The translations under genes were made by a program, and so were the position numbers. Under the pieces are notes generated by a model. It was not told the DNA's origin. It saw only the letters and a list, made by a program, of their open reading frames with translations, and searched no databases. A stretch of DNA of 64,000 nt from Pseudoduganella sp. (GTDB lineage Bacteria > Pseudomonadota > Gammaproteobacteria > Burkholderiales > Burkholderiaceae_D): positions 48,507 through 112,506 of the forward strand of contig JAJTCO010000005.1 in NCBI GenBank assembly GCA_021323265.1, written 5' to 3'. Shown here one piece after another: positions 7,648 through 17,063 of the stretch (positions are counted from its first letter, which is position 1; each line of letters begins with the position of its first letter).

Positions 7648-8925
7648 ACGTTCCAGCGGCGTCAGCGCCGTCGTGCGGTCGACGTGGATCAGGGCGTCGA
7701 ACTGGCGTTCCGGGTCGGCATGGAAGTAGTGGCTCATGCGCTCCGTTTCCGGCCGGTAGATGACGCCGATGGCGCGCTCCAGCAGGCGCCCGTCCACCCG
7801 CGCCAGCGCGCTGTCGTGCCCGCGCAATGGCAGCAGGAAGGCTGGCATGCCCACCTGGTGCAGCAGGTACTCCACGCTGTCGGGCCGCGACTGCACGATC
7901 GGCTTCAGTTCCGCCGGCCCGTCCCACTCGCTGGCTGCCGTCACGCTGCCCGCGTGCGTGGTGAAGCCGAGCAGGAAGCTCTCGCCGGGGCGGTAGCGCT
8001 CGCGCACCAGCTGGCCCAGGTTCAGCTGGCCGTGGGCACCCATCTCGGTGGCGCGCGCGTCGCCCAGGTGCGAGTTGTGCGCCCACACCACGATGCGCGC
8101 GGGACGCCCGGTGCTTTGCCCGATATGTTCGCGCAGCGCCTGCAGCGTCTCCGCCATGTGCGAATCGCGCACGTTCCATGATTCGTCACGGCCCTTGAAC
8201 ATGGCGCGGTAATACACTTCCGCATTGCGCGTGACGCGCGCATTTTGCTGCGCGTAGAAGAACTCGTCCGGCACCATGCCGGTGCGCAGGAGTTCGCTGG
8301 CCTTGCGGTTCATCTCCACCAGCTGGCGCAGCACTTCCTCCTCGCAGTGCGGCTTCATGCCGAAACTGATGGCGTAGCCATAGCGCTGCGGGTCCTGCGC
8401 GAAGTGGTCGATGCAGCTGTAGCGCTCGCGCGCGCGGGCCGCCGCTTCCGGGTCGGCCTGGTCCAGGTAGGCGATCACCGCATGCATCGACTGCTCCAGG
8501 CTGTACAGGTCCAGGCCGTAGAAGCCGCAGCGGCGCGCCGGACTGGCCACGTGCTGGTTGTGCACGCGCAGCCAGCTCACCAAGTCCACGATTTCGTGGT
8601 TGCGCCACATCCATTGCGGAAAGCGCTTGAAGCCGGACAATGCCTGGTCCGCGCTCATGTCGTCGCCCATGTGCTGCACGTAGCGGCTCACGCGCAGGGC
8701 GTCCGGCCAGTCGGCTTCGACGGCGATGGCGTCGAAGCCCTTGTCGACGATCAGCCGCTTGCTGATCGCGGCGCGCAGGCGGTAGAACTCGCGCGTCCCA
8801 TGCGTGGCCTCGCCCAGCAGCACGATGGACGCGCTGCCGATGCAGTCCAGCAGGAAGTCGAAATCCTCCGCAGTTTCCAGTGGCCGCGCTTCGCGCTGCA
8901 GCGCGGCGATCAATGACTTGTCCAT
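7594..8925 (-). CDS. erythromycin-esterase-family protein
   Basis: A 443-residue protein of the EreA/ChaN-like erythromycin esterase superfamily. Visible signatures are the N-terminal LLGEATHGTREFYRLRAAI, the FDAIAVEADWPDA segment, a central HNQHV region and WAHNSHLGDARATEMG, which carries conserved His residues of the proposed metal/base-type active site. Characterised family members hydrolyse macrolide lactone rings, but most chromosomal relatives have unknown substrates. No signal peptide is seen, so it is likely cytoplasmic. ATG at 8925 is preferred over a TTG nine bases upstream. It ends tail-to-tail inside the DUF1294 gene. Confidence 0.85.
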   Translation of the reverse strand: MDKSLIAALQREARPLETAEDFDFLLDCIGSASIVLLGEATHGTREFYRLRAAISKRLIVDKGFDAIAVEADWPDALRVSRYVQHMGDDMSADQALSGFKRFPQWMWRNHEIVDLVSWLRVHNQHVASPARRCGFYGLDLYSLEQSMHAVIAYLDQADPEAAARARERYSCIDHFAQDPQRYGYAISFGMKPHCEEEVLRQLVEMNRKASELLRTGMVPDEFFYAQQNARVTRNAEVYYRAMFKGRDESWNVRDSHMAETLQALREHIGQSTGRPARIVVWAHNSHLGDARATEMGAHGQLNLGQLVRERYRPGESFLLGFTTHAGSVTAASEWDGPAELKPIVQSRPDSVEYLLHQVGMPAFLLPLRGHDSALARVDGRLLERAIGVIYRPETERMSHYFHADPERQFDALIHVDRTTALTPLERSAPWHHDEPAETYPSGL

Positions 8926-8985
8926 GTCAGGCAAGATATCGCAAGCTGTGCGACACTGTCGCAGGTTTAAAAGGGGAAATATTGC

Positions 8986-9939
8986 ATGTGGACTGGTGTC
9001 ATTTGCGGCCTGCTGGCCGGCGCCTTATGGGGCATGGTGTTCATCGCACCGGAACTGCTGGCGGCCTTCTCGCCACTGGAAATGGCGCTCGGCCGCTACA
9101 CCGCCTATGGCGCCATCGCCCTGGTACTGATGGCGCCGCGCCTGGGCAACCTGCTGGGGCGGCTGGAGCGCAGCGATTATTTTGCCCTGGTGCGGCATGC
9201 GCTGGCGGGCAACCTGGTGTACTACATGTTCCTCGCCATGGGCGTGAAACTGGCCGGGGTGGCGCCGACGTCCCTGATCATCGGCGTGCTGCCGATCGTG
9301 GTCACGCTGATGGGCCGTAACGACCACGGCGCCGTGCCGCTGCGCCAGCTGGCCATGCCGCTCCTGGTGACCGTGGCCGGCATCGCCTGCATCAACATCG
9401 ACGTGTTCCAGCACGCCAGCAGCACGGGCACCTCGCTGGCCAACACCGTGCTGGGCGTAGCCTGCGCCACCGGCGCCCTGCTGTGCTGGAGCTGGTACAC
9501 GCTGGACAATACACGCTACCTGAAGCGCAACCCGCACTACAGCAGCGCCGAATGGTCGGCCCTGTACGGCCTGGCCACCGGCTTCATTTCCATCCTGGTC
9601 GGCGGCATCGCCTTTGCGTTCTTCCATGCCGACGTCACGGGCGCGGCCGGAGCCGCCAGCGGCCGCGACTGGCCCCTGTTCTGGGTCTGCAATGGCTTGC
9701 TGGCCCTGGGCGCCTCGGTGATCGGCAATCACCTGTGGAACGTCGCCAGCCGCCGCGTACCGGTGACCTTGTCCGGCCAGTTGATCCTGTTCGAGACCCT
9801 GTTCGCGCTGCTGTACGGCTTCATCTACAACCAGCAGTTCCCGCGCCCGCTGGAGATTGCCGCCATCGTGCTGCTGATCGCCGGCGTGACGTGGTCGATG
9901 CACGTGCACGTCCAGGAAGAGGAACTCAGTCCGGCTTGA
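8986..9939 (+). CDS. EamA/DMT-family membrane transporter
   Basis: A 317-residue permease with about ten membrane helices. The N-terminal part has CGLLAGALWGMVFIAPELL and SPLEMALGRYTAYGAI, typical of EamA exporters. The C-terminal half contains NGLLALGASVIGNHLWNVASRRVPVTLSGQL, in pieces here NGLLALGASVIGNHLWN and RRVPVTLSGQLILFETLF. It is a likely exporter of amino acids or other metabolites with unknown substrate. An AGGGGAAA motif precedes the ATG. It is divergent from the erythromycin-esterase-like gene and overlaps the convergent PaiB-like gene by 14 nt at the 3' end. Confidence 0.85.
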   Translation: MWTGVICGLLAGALWGMVFIAPELLAAFSPLEMALGRYTAYGAIALVLMAPRLGNLLGRLERSDYFALVRHALAGNLVYYMFLAMGVKLAGVAPTSLIIGVLPIVVTLMGRNDHGAVPLRQLAMPLLVTVAGIACINIDVFQHASSTGTSLANTVLGVACATGALLCWSWYTLDNTRYLKRNPHYSSAEWSALYGLATGFISILVGGIAFAFFHADVTGAAGAASGRDWPLFWVCNGLLALGASVIGNHLWNVASRRVPVTLSGQLILFETLFALLYGFIYNQQFPRPLEIAAIVLLIAGVTWSMHVHVQEEELSPA

Positions 9940-10573
9940 CCTGCGGTGCGCGCTCGGCCACCAGCGCCGCCATGTCCAGCGCGCCCACGCTGCGCAGGCC
10001 GGCCACGACACCGGCCGCGTCGGCCGGACTGCGGTTCTGGCTCACCTTCCACTTGCCCGCGATCGATGCAATCGGCAGTTCGATGCCGACGATCGCCTGC
10101 AGCAAGCCATCGATGTAACCCGGCGGCGCATCGTCCAGGCGCCACGGTTGCGGCATGGCGCCCTCCTGCATCGCCGACAGGTCGGCCAGCTGGCGCCGCA
10201 GCCACGCCGCATCCTCGACAATGCGCACCGTGCCGCGCACCTGCACCATGGCGTAGTTCCAGGTCGGCACCGCCTTCTGCGTGACGGCCTTGCTGGCATA
10301 CCAGCCGGGGCTGACGTACGCTTCCGGTCCCTGGAACACCAGCAGGCATGGCGCACCGGCGGCAAGCGCTTGCCAGACCGGGTTGGCGCGCGCGACATGG
10401 GCACGCAGCACGCCCAATCCCGCCTCGCCCTCGCCGGGATAGAGAGTGAACGGCAGCAGGTCGGCGCTGGGCGCGGCGGCGGAAGAAACGATCAGCATGC
10501 CAAGCGGATGGGCGCGGATCAGCTCATGGTTGACCGCAAGGCGGTCTTCGGCAAAGGAAGTCGGGGTATACAT
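9926..10573 (-). CDS. PaiB-like FMN-binding protein
   Basis: A 215-residue protein of the FMN-binding split-barrel PaiB family. It has the family's N-terminal block (NHELIRAHPLGMLIVSS), AHVARANPVWQAL, the flavin-binding SPGWYASK and VPTWNYAMVQVRGTVRI, and a C-terminal WKVSQNRS. Family members are described as negative regulators of degradative enzymes and sporulation in Bacillus; in Proteobacteria the role is less clear and may be a flavin or heme-linked redox function. It has no recognisable DNA-binding helix. It is monocistronic and converges with the EamA gene. Confidence 0.85.
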   Translation of the reverse strand: MYTPTSFAEDRLAVNHELIRAHPLGMLIVSSAAAPSADLLPFTLYPGEGEAGLGVLRAHVARANPVWQALAAGAPCLLVFQGPEAYVSPGWYASKAVTQKAVPTWNYAMVQVRGTVRIVEDAAWLRRQLADLSAMQEGAMPQPWRLDDAPPGYIDGLLQAIVGIELPIASIAGKWKVSQNRSPADAAGVVAGLRSVGALDMAALVAERAPQVKPD

Positions 10574-10621
10574 CGCCCCAGTGTAGCGCCGGGCGCGCAG
10601 CGCACATAGAGCCAGCGATGC

Positions 10622-11236
10622 CTAATTCAGCAAGCCATGCTCGACCATGACATCCTGCACCAGCTCCAGCCGCAGCACCGGACTCTCCTGCGTCAGCAAC
10701 AGCTGCTTTTGCGCGAGCGACAAGCGCAGCAGCTCGCACCAGCGGTTGGCCACCCAGCCCGCTTCGGCCAGGCGGTAAGGCGTGCGCATCGGCATCTGGT
10801 CCGGCGGCACGCCGCGCTCCTGCAAGGTCTGGATCAGGGTACCCAGGCTGTCGGCCACGTCCTGCTGGTCGGATGGGATCGGCACCGCCAGATCGTCCTC
10901 GATGGGTGCCACGTCGGCCATCCACAAGCCATGCCGGAGCTGTTCTGCCGTCACGATGCGAAAGCGCTGGCCGCCCTTGCAGCGCACTTTCAGCAAGCCC
11001 GGCATCAGCGCCGTCCAGGTCTCGATATGGGCCATGGTGCCCACGGCGCACAAGGTCTCGTGCTGGTCCGGCTTGCGCACCTCGTCGCCCTGCACCAGGG
11101 CCACCACGCCGAAACCCTCCCGATGCTCGATGCAGCGCTTCACCATATCGAGATAGCGCACCTCGAACACCTGCAAGGGCAAGTAACCATCGGGATACAG
11201 CACGGTTTGCAGCGGGAATAATGGGATCGCGGCCAT
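10622..11236 (-). CDS. LON substrate-binding-domain protein
   Basis: A 204-residue protein consisting of the N-terminal substrate-recognition domain of Lon protease without ATPase or protease parts. The start IPLFPLQTVLYPDGYLPLQVFEVRYLDMVKRC, split as IPLFPLQTVLYPDGYLPLQ and FEVRYLDMVKRC, is the standard LON domain signature, followed by GFGVVAL and VGTMAHIE. Stand-alone forms are common in Proteobacteria; their role is unknown, perhaps as adaptors for protein quality control. It is cytoplasmic with no signal peptide. Confidence 0.85.
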   Translation of the reverse strand: MAAIPLFPLQTVLYPDGYLPLQVFEVRYLDMVKRCIEHREGFGVVALVQGDEVRKPDQHETLCAVGTMAHIETWTALMPGLLKVRCKGGQRFRIVTAEQLRHGLWMADVAPIEDDLAVPIPSDQQDVADSLGTLIQTLQERGVPPDQMPMRTPYRLAEAGWVANRWCELLRLSLAQKQLLLTQESPVLRLELVQDVMVEHGLLN

Positions 11237-11357
11237 GCTTCATCATCGCACGTTTCGCCATCCAATGCCGCGCTGCGGGACGAAGCGGGCCCGCTGCCAT
11301 GGCCGCGGCGCCGGCCCCAAGCCCTTGCATGGCCCCGCTCCGACATAATCGGCCATA

Positions 11358-11390
11358 TAAAAAGAAAAAGGGCGGATATTTAATCCGCCC
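11358..11390 (-). terminator. terminator of the H-NS gene
   Basis: On the minus strand GGGCGGAT-TAAAT-ATCCGCCC forms a perfect 8-bp hairpin (11370-11390) followed by TTTTTCTTTTTAT. It lies 17 nt after the stop of the H-NS-family gene. Confidence 0.85.
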
Positions 11391-11406
11391 CGTCTGCTGC
11401 CCCTGA

Positions 11407-11700
11407 TTATTTAATCAGGAAGTCTTCCTTTTTCTTGCCTTCAAGCCATTTTGGCGCACGGCCACGGCCAGTCCACTGGGAACCCGATACCGGGTCCTGG
11501 TATTTCATCGGCACGCGTGCCCGCGGTTTGACCGGCTTATTGCTCTTCGCCGCAGGACCGAGATCGGCCGGGCTCAGGTCATATTCGCGCATGATGGACC
11601 AAATCTGTTCCTTCGCCTTTTGGACTTCCGCCTTGCGCGCATCGGCCGCCAGGTTTTGCAGCTCAGCAATTTTTGCCTGGTATTCTTGGTAGGTCGTCAT
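11407..11700 (-). CDS. H-NS family nucleoid protein
   Basis: A 97-residue DNA-binding protein. The N-terminal half is helical and charged (YQEYQAKIAELQNLAADAR, KAEVQKAKEQIWSIM), matching the H-NS oligomerisation coiled coil. The C-terminal half has the beta/gammaproteobacterial H-NS DNA-binding signature YQDPVSGSQWTGRGRAPKWL. It probably binds AT-rich DNA and silences acquired genes. ATG at 11700 is chosen because upstream residues are not family-like; TAAGAAAG precedes it. It sits downstream of two TonB receptor genes but is separated from them by a strong terminator, so it has its own promoter. Confidence 0.92.
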   Translation of the reverse strand: MTTYQEYQAKIAELQNLAADARKAEVQKAKEQIWSIMREYDLSPADLGPAAKSNKPVKPRARVPMKYQDPVSGSQWTGRGRAPKWLEGKKKEDFLIK

Positions 11701-11811
11701 CTTTCTTACCCTAAGTGTATGAAAAGTCGATATGTGACAATGTGTGATATTTCTATCCCGCAATGTACCATAGGTGCAAGGATTTTATCCACATAATTTA
11801 ACCACAATAAT

Positions 11812-11848
11812 AAAAAAGCGCCACACATTTGAAGTGTGGCGCTTTTTT
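11812..11848. terminator. bidirectional intrinsic terminator
   Basis: AAAAAAGCGCCACAC-ATTTGAA-GTGTGGCGCTTTTTT is a perfect 9-bp GC-rich hairpin extended by A/T tracts on both sides. It ends the minus-strand TonB-receptor transcript 14 nt after its stop and insulates the H-NS gene. Confidence 0.9.
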
Positions 11849-11861
11849 ATTTCATCACTAT

Positions 11862-13937
11862 TTAAAAGCCGGCGCGCAGCTGGATATAGGCCATGCGTCC
11901 CGCTCCCGGCAAAATGCCGAGGTTGGTATCCGGCGTGCGGCTAAAGTAAGCCTTATTCGACAGGTTATTAACGCCCAGTTGAATCTCGGTACCCGCGGCA
12001 CCCGGCACATCCCAGCTCACATTGGCATTCCACAGGCGATAACCTGGAATTACGCCCACCGCCCCGTTGGCCGATTGCGCAACCGTATTCGCCTCGTCCG
12101 AATACTGTTTGGTTTGATGGGTGGTGTGCAGGTCCACGCTCCACGCCCCGCGCTGGAATTTCAGGCCCTGGGTGTCGACGTTGCGCGAATAGAATGGCAC
12201 GTCGTTGCCCGCGTGCGCGCCCTGGCGCAATTGCGCCCGGGTATACGCCCAGGTGGCGTAGGCGCTCAGGCCGGACAGCCTGCCGGCACGGTCGAAGGCA
12301 TACTCGGCGCGGGTTTCCAGGCCGCGATGCTGGCTCTTGCCCAGGTTCTTATAAAACACTGGCGCAGTATTGACGAACACGATCTGGTTCGAGAAATCCA
12401 TGTTGAACAGCGTCGCCTCCAGTTGCCATTGCCGGCCACTGAAGCGCGCACCCAGTTCCTGGGTCCTGGCGCTTTCCGGCTTCAGCGCATCGGCCGAGTC
12501 CTGCAGGTTCAACTGCAGGTGCTGGATGCTGCCGAAAGAGCTGTTGTAGTTGCCGTACAGGGTCAGTTCCTTGCTGGCCAGGTAAGAGACATTGAGCGAA
12601 GGCAGCGCCTTGTTGTTCCGGATCTCTTCGCTAAACGCCACCAGCTTGTTCTCGCGGCCCATCTCGATGCGCTCGAAACGCACGCCTGGCGTCACGCGCC
12701 ACTGGCCGTAGGCGATCTGGTCGTCCACGTAGAAGGAATGCGCGTCGGTGCTGTTCTCCGAGCGGCGCGACACGGTCGGCTTGGTTTCGCCCACCCTGAT
12801 ATTGATTGCCTGTTCGTCCGCGCGTTCGCGCAGGAAGCGGTAGCCGGCGGTAACGTCGTGGCGCACCGCCCCCCAGTTCAAGCGCTGGGTGAAGCGCGGC
12901 TCGATGCCGGACACCTGGTAATTGCGCGGCTGGCGGCCGATCATGGTCGCACCGCTATCCTGGGCGTTGGCCAGGATGCTCGCGCGTTCGCTGTCGTTGA
13001 AGAAGGCGCGCACCTCGAATTCCTGGGTGGCCGACAAGGTATTCAGATAGCCGATATCGAAGCCCAGGCGCTTGCCGCTCCACTCGTCGATGTTGCGGAA
13101 CGATGCACGCGGATCGGCCGCATACTGGGCCGCCGTCAGACCGCCCGGCAGCTCGGACTTGGCATCGTAATACGAAAACTTGGCGTTCACCTCGGACGCG
13201 GCGCTCGGCGCAAAGCGGAACTTGAGGGCAAAGTCGTTGACCGCGTCCTTGCTGTGCTTGCGGTAACCCTGGCCATTGAGACCGGAGTACAGCAGCGCCA
13301 TGGCCAGGCCGTCCGCATCGCCGCCGCCCGCGAAGACGCTGGTCTGCACGTTATGGTTGCCGCCGTCGAAGTGGTTGTAGCGTACCGACGCATCGCCCTT
13401 GAATTCGCCCAGCGGAATGGCACGGGTCTTGAAGTTGATGATGCCGCCCACGTTCTGAGGGCCATAGCGCACCGCACCGCCGCCACGCACCACGTCAATC
13501 GATTCGATATTGGCCAGGGACACCGGCGCGAAGGACAGCTGCGGCTGGCCATAGGGCGCCACCGACAGCGGAATGCCATCGAGCAGGATGGTCGAACGCG
13601 GCGAGTAGCGGCCATCCAGGCCACGCACGCCGATGTTCAGCGAAATGGCGTTGCCGCCGCTGGACGAGTTGTCGCTGATCTGCACACCCGGCACGGAACG
13701 CAGCACGTCACTGATGCTGACGGCGCCCGAGTCCTGGATATCTTCGCGCTTGACCACATTGCGCGCACCGCCGAAATTCTTCACGCTTTTCTGGCCGGAG
13801 CCGAGCCAGTTGCCAAGCACCTGCACGGTCTCGAGCTGCTGTTCATCCGCTGCGCCGGCTTGCGCAAAAGCGGCGCCCGACACCAGGGCCAGGCAGGCAG
13901 CAGCAATCGCGCTGCGCTGGAAATTCTTGTTGTTCAT
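11862..13937 (-). CDS. TonB-dependent receptor (FecA-like)
   Basis: A 691-residue outer-membrane receptor for energised uptake. It has a signal peptide (about 1-25, ending AAFAQ), a TonB-box-like ETVQVLG stretch, and a plug domain with SISDVLRSVPGVQISD, NIGVRGLDGRYSPRSTILLDG and VRYGPQNVGGIINFKT. The last pattern is close to FecA-type ferric citrate receptors. A long beta-barrel ends in the aromatic residue Phe (LRAGF), as BamA substrates do. No fecIR regulators are adjacent, so the ligand (likely an iron chelate) is inferred. It lies 36 nt downstream of a second receptor gene in the same direction. Confidence 0.9.
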   Translation of the reverse strand: MNNKNFQRSAIAAACLALVSGAAFAQAGAADEQQLETVQVLGNWLGSGQKSVKNFGGARNVVKREDIQDSGAVSISDVLRSVPGVQISDNSSSGGNAISLNIGVRGLDGRYSPRSTILLDGIPLSVAPYGQPQLSFAPVSLANIESIDVVRGGGAVRYGPQNVGGIINFKTRAIPLGEFKGDASVRYNHFDGGNHNVQTSVFAGGGDADGLAMALLYSGLNGQGYRKHSKDAVNDFALKFRFAPSAASEVNAKFSYYDAKSELPGGLTAAQYAADPRASFRNIDEWSGKRLGFDIGYLNTLSATQEFEVRAFFNDSERASILANAQDSGATMIGRQPRNYQVSGIEPRFTQRLNWGAVRHDVTAGYRFLRERADEQAINIRVGETKPTVSRRSENSTDAHSFYVDDQIAYGQWRVTPGVRFERIEMGRENKLVAFSEEIRNNKALPSLNVSYLASKELTLYGNYNSSFGSIQHLQLNLQDSADALKPESARTQELGARFSGRQWQLEATLFNMDFSNQIVFVNTAPVFYKNLGKSQHRGLETRAEYAFDRAGRLSGLSAYATWAYTRAQLRQGAHAGNDVPFYSRNVDTQGLKFQRGAWSVDLHTTHQTKQYSDEANTVAQSANGAVGVIPGYRLWNANVSWDVPGAAGTEIQLGVNNLSNKAYFSRTPDTNLGILPGAGRMAYIQLRAGF

Positions 13938-13973
13938 TGAATGCCTCGTGTGACTAAGAGGCAGGATTCTAGC

Positions 13974-16112
13974 TTAGAAGCGCATCTCAAGTTGTAAGCG
14001 AATATTACGCACCCCGGGCGTGGTCGAGGCCGACGACAGCAGCCCTTTCCCGGTCAGAAAAGTGGAGCGCGACTGGAAGTCCTGCGCCAGCAAATTCCAG
14101 GCCGACAGGCGCAACTGGGTCTTCGGATCGAGCTTCCACGCCAGATAGGCATCGAGCTGGCGCGACGGGGTCGACCAGCCGTACTGGTACGCGCCCACAC
14201 GCACCAGGCCATTGGCGCGGAAATTGAAGCTGCCGCCCAGCGACCACAGGCCATCCGCCGTCTTGTAGTCCAGGCCGAGGATGGCGCTGAACGGCACCTG
14301 CTGATCGAGCCGGTTGTCCGGACCCGGCACCGAATCGACGCGCGACCAGTTGCGGCTGGCGCTCGCGCGCACATCGAGCGCTGGCGCGTTGTCCATCACT
14401 GCCTTCAACGGGAACTTGAGTTCCAGATCCAGGCTGCGCACATCCGCACGGCCCGTGTTCAGCATGGTCGATACCCACTTCCCGCCCGCATCCAGCACCA
14501 CATCGCGGCGCGTGAAATTGTTGATGCGGCGCGCGGCGGCCGCCACGCTGAACAGCGCACCCTCGGCCCAGTAATGCTCATACGACGCGTCGATACCCGT
14601 CGCCAGCTCCGGCTTCAGGTTCGGATTACCGACCCAGTCCGGTTCGATCTGGCTGTTGTTGGTCGCCGTGAAGCGGCGGCCGGACAAGGCATACGCCGCG
14701 GGCGCCTTGTAGGTACGCGTCAACGCAGCGCGCAGCTGGTCCTTGCCGTTCGGCAGCTTATACAAGGTCTGCGCCAGCGGGCTCCACACGCTGCTGCGAT
14801 TGCGCACCGGAGCGAAGCCATCGCCGGAGCTGCGCGTTTCCAGGCCCTCCCAGCGCAGCCCCAGGTACAGCGACCACGACTTGCTCACGCTCCATTCATC
14901 CTGGGCATAGACGGCGCCGCGCCGCAGTGCCGCCCGATAGCCTTCGTCCGCGTCATCCGGCGCGCCAGTGGCGACGATGATGTCGCGCTGGTTGCGCCAA
15001 TCGTCACGGTCCGTAAAGCCCACATCCCAGCCCATCGCCAGCGCATGATCCGCCCCCAGCGGCGCGGAATACTTGCCCGTGCTGCTCACGCCCCACTCGC
15101 TCACGCCACTGAACACATCGTGCTGCAGGCTGCGCGCGCCCTGATGCGCGTCCGCCTCACGCCATTGGCCGTTGGAACGCAGGCGATGGCCACCGATCTT
15201 GGCATCGAGCTTGGCGCCTTCACCGAACTTGTGCACCCAATTCAGGTCCGAGCGAGCGAACTCGCTTTTGTTGGCATTGACGACGTGCACGGCTTCGTAG
15301 AATGGCGCCTCCCCGACGGCCACATGGAAGCCGCGATCGATGGTGCTCTTGAAGACATTGCGATTGATGAAGGACTGCGAGGTCAGCGTATCGCCATTTG
15401 CCAGGTTCCAGTTCAAGCGCGGCGCCAACTCCAGGCCACGTGCATGGCCGCGGTCATGCACCAGCAAGCGGCGCTCCATCTGCGGCCTGCCGGCCAGGTC
15501 GATCAGCTGCTCGTCGCTAAAGCTGTTGCGATCGAACTCGAAACGGCCGCCGCCCATGTTCACGGAATACGAGAAATTGCCGACCTTATCCGACAACACC
15601 AGGTTGCCGTTCGGATTGGTCGCCTCCCTGCTGCGGCTCACGCCAAACTTGAACTCGCGCTGGGCAGCCTTGACCGCCTTCTTCAGGACGATGTTGATGG
15701 TGCCGGCAATGGCCTGGGTGCTGGACTCCGCACTGGCCGAACGGATCACCTCGATGCGCTCGATGCTGTCCGGCGCCAGGGTTTCGATGTTAAAGCCCGG
15801 CGGCACGCGCTCCCCGTTCAGCAGGATCTGCGTATAGCCGTTCCCCAGGCCGCGCATGCGGATATCGCGCCCGCCCGCCCCCACCGTCACGCCCGGCACG
15901 CGCTTCAGCGCATCGCCGATGGAGGTATCGCCATAGCGCTTTAGCTCATCGCTGCTGACGATGATCTTGCTGGCGGTATCATCCCGGCGCGGATTATAGG
16001 TATCCGCCGCCGCCTTGACTTCGACTTTCTGGATCGGTTCCGGTTTCTGTTCATCCGCCATGGCGTGGGTGGCGGCGAGGACGGCGGCGGCGAGGAGTGT
16101 GAGGCGAATCAT
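13974..16112 (-). CDS. TonB-dependent receptor
   Basis: A 712-residue outer-membrane receptor. Signal peptide MIRLTLLAAAVLAATHAMA is followed by PIQKVEVKA (TonB-box region), a plug with IGDALKRVPGVTVGAGG, IRMRGLGNGYTQILLNGERVPPG and AGTINIVLKKAV, and a barrel that ends in Phe (LQLEMRF). It belongs to the large receptor subclass that uses an RMRGLG plug motif; the substrate could be a siderophore, a peptide or a polysaccharide fragment. ATG at 16112 is used because it gives a clean signal peptide; no strong Shine-Dalgarno is present. It likely shares a transcript with the FecA-like receptor gene behind it. Confidence 0.88.
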   Translation of the reverse strand: MIRLTLLAAAVLAATHAMADEQKPEPIQKVEVKAAADTYNPRRDDTASKIIVSSDELKRYGDTSIGDALKRVPGVTVGAGGRDIRMRGLGNGYTQILLNGERVPPGFNIETLAPDSIERIEVIRSASAESSTQAIAGTINIVLKKAVKAAQREFKFGVSRSREATNPNGNLVLSDKVGNFSYSVNMGGGRFEFDRNSFSDEQLIDLAGRPQMERRLLVHDRGHARGLELAPRLNWNLANGDTLTSQSFINRNVFKSTIDRGFHVAVGEAPFYEAVHVVNANKSEFARSDLNWVHKFGEGAKLDAKIGGHRLRSNGQWREADAHQGARSLQHDVFSGVSEWGVSSTGKYSAPLGADHALAMGWDVGFTDRDDWRNQRDIIVATGAPDDADEGYRAALRRGAVYAQDEWSVSKSWSLYLGLRWEGLETRSSGDGFAPVRNRSSVWSPLAQTLYKLPNGKDQLRAALTRTYKAPAAYALSGRRFTATNNSQIEPDWVGNPNLKPELATGIDASYEHYWAEGALFSVAAAARRINNFTRRDVVLDAGGKWVSTMLNTGRADVRSLDLELKFPLKAVMDNAPALDVRASASRNWSRVDSVPGPDNRLDQQVPFSAILGLDYKTADGLWSLGGSFNFRANGLVRVGAYQYGWSTPSRQLDAYLAWKLDPKTQLRLSAWNLLAQDFQSRSTFLTGKGLLSSASTTPGVRNIRLQLEMRF

Positions 16113-16173
16113 TGCTAAAAATATAAAAATTCCCGGGCGCAACTGTACCCTATGGTGCGACCCGTAGCAAGGC

Positions 16174-16179
16174 TATAAT
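16174..16179 (+). promoter_or_regulatory. -10 box of psd
   Basis: A perfect TATAAT lies 23 nt before the psd start codon within GGCTATAATTCC. No good -35 is seen at 17 nt spacing. Confidence 0.5.
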
Positions 16180-16201
16180 TCCGCATCATCAAACTAATGG
16201 A

Positions 16202-17053
16202 ATGCCGACCGTGTCCCGACTTGCCGTACTGCCGCAATACCTGCTCCCGAAAGGCGCACTGACCAACTTCGCCGGCCGGGTGGCAGGCGCCAAAGGCGGC
16301 GAAATGACCACCCGCTTGATCCGCTGGTTCGTCGCCAAGTACGACGTCAACATGGATGAGGCGGCCAATCCCGACATTGCCAGCTACCACAGCTTCAACG
16401 AATTCTTCACGCGCGCCCTCAAGCCCGGCGCCCGGCCCCTGGCGCAGGCCGACTTCGTCTGCCCGGTGGACGGCCGCATTTCCCAGTTCGGCGCGATCGA
16501 AGGCGACCAGATCTTCCAGGCCAAGGGGCACAAGTTCAGCACCACGGCCCTGGTCGGCGGCGACACGGCACTTGCCAGGCACTTCGAGCACGGCAGCTTC
16601 GCCAACCTGTACCTGAGCCCGCGCGACTACCACCGCATCCACATGCCCTGCGAGGGCAAGCTCAAGCGCATGATTTACGTGCCGGGCGAGCTGTTCTCCG
16701 TCAGCCCCGCCGCCGCCCGCGGCGTACCCGGGCTGTTTGCCCGCAATGAGCGCGTGGTCTGCGAGTTCGACACCGCATTCGGTCCCTTCGTGATGGTGCT
16801 GGTCGGCGCGACCATTGTCGGCAGCATGGCCACCGTCTGGCACGGCGTGGTCAACCCGCCGCGCCTGCCGTCGGTGACCGACTGGACTTACGCCGACCAG
16901 GACATCGTGCTGAAGAAAGGCGAAGAAATGGGCCGCTTCCTGCTGGGTTCCACGGTCGTCATGCTGTTCCCGAAAGACACGCTGCACTTCAACACCCACT
17001 GGCAACCCGCCGGCCCCGTCCGCCTCGGCGAGATGATGGCAAACCTGAAGTAA
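16202..17053 (+). CDS. psd: phosphatidylserine decarboxylase
   Basis: A 283-residue inner-membrane-associated enzyme that converts phosphatidylserine to phosphatidylethanolamine. The self-cleavage site LGST (in GRFLLGSTVVMLFPK near residue 251) marks where the chain splits and the Ser becomes the pyruvoyl cofactor. Other family blocks are HSFNEFFTRALKPGARP, PVDGRISQFG and YLSPRDYHRIHMP. Length fits the proteobacterial Psd. ATG at 16202 is used; GTG at 16211 is possible. It is divergent from the TonB receptor and is followed by a 136-nt palindromic repeat. Confidence 0.97.
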   Translation: MPTVSRLAVLPQYLLPKGALTNFAGRVAGAKGGEMTTRLIRWFVAKYDVNMDEAANPDIASYHSFNEFFTRALKPGARPLAQADFVCPVDGRISQFGAIEGDQIFQAKGHKFSTTALVGGDTALARHFEHGSFANLYLSPRDYHRIHMPCEGKLKRMIYVPGELFSVSPAAARGVPGLFARNERVVCEFDTAFGPFVMVLVGATIVGSMATVWHGVVNPPRLPSVTDWTYADQDIVLKKGEEMGRFLLGSTVVMLFPKDTLHFNTHWQPAGPVRLGEMMANLK

Positions 17054-17063
17054 CCATCCCAGT

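Noticed and set aside
11829..15944. Long plus-strand open frames across the TonB receptor genes
   Set aside because: Antisense shadows; composition is Arg/His-rich and lacks any domain.
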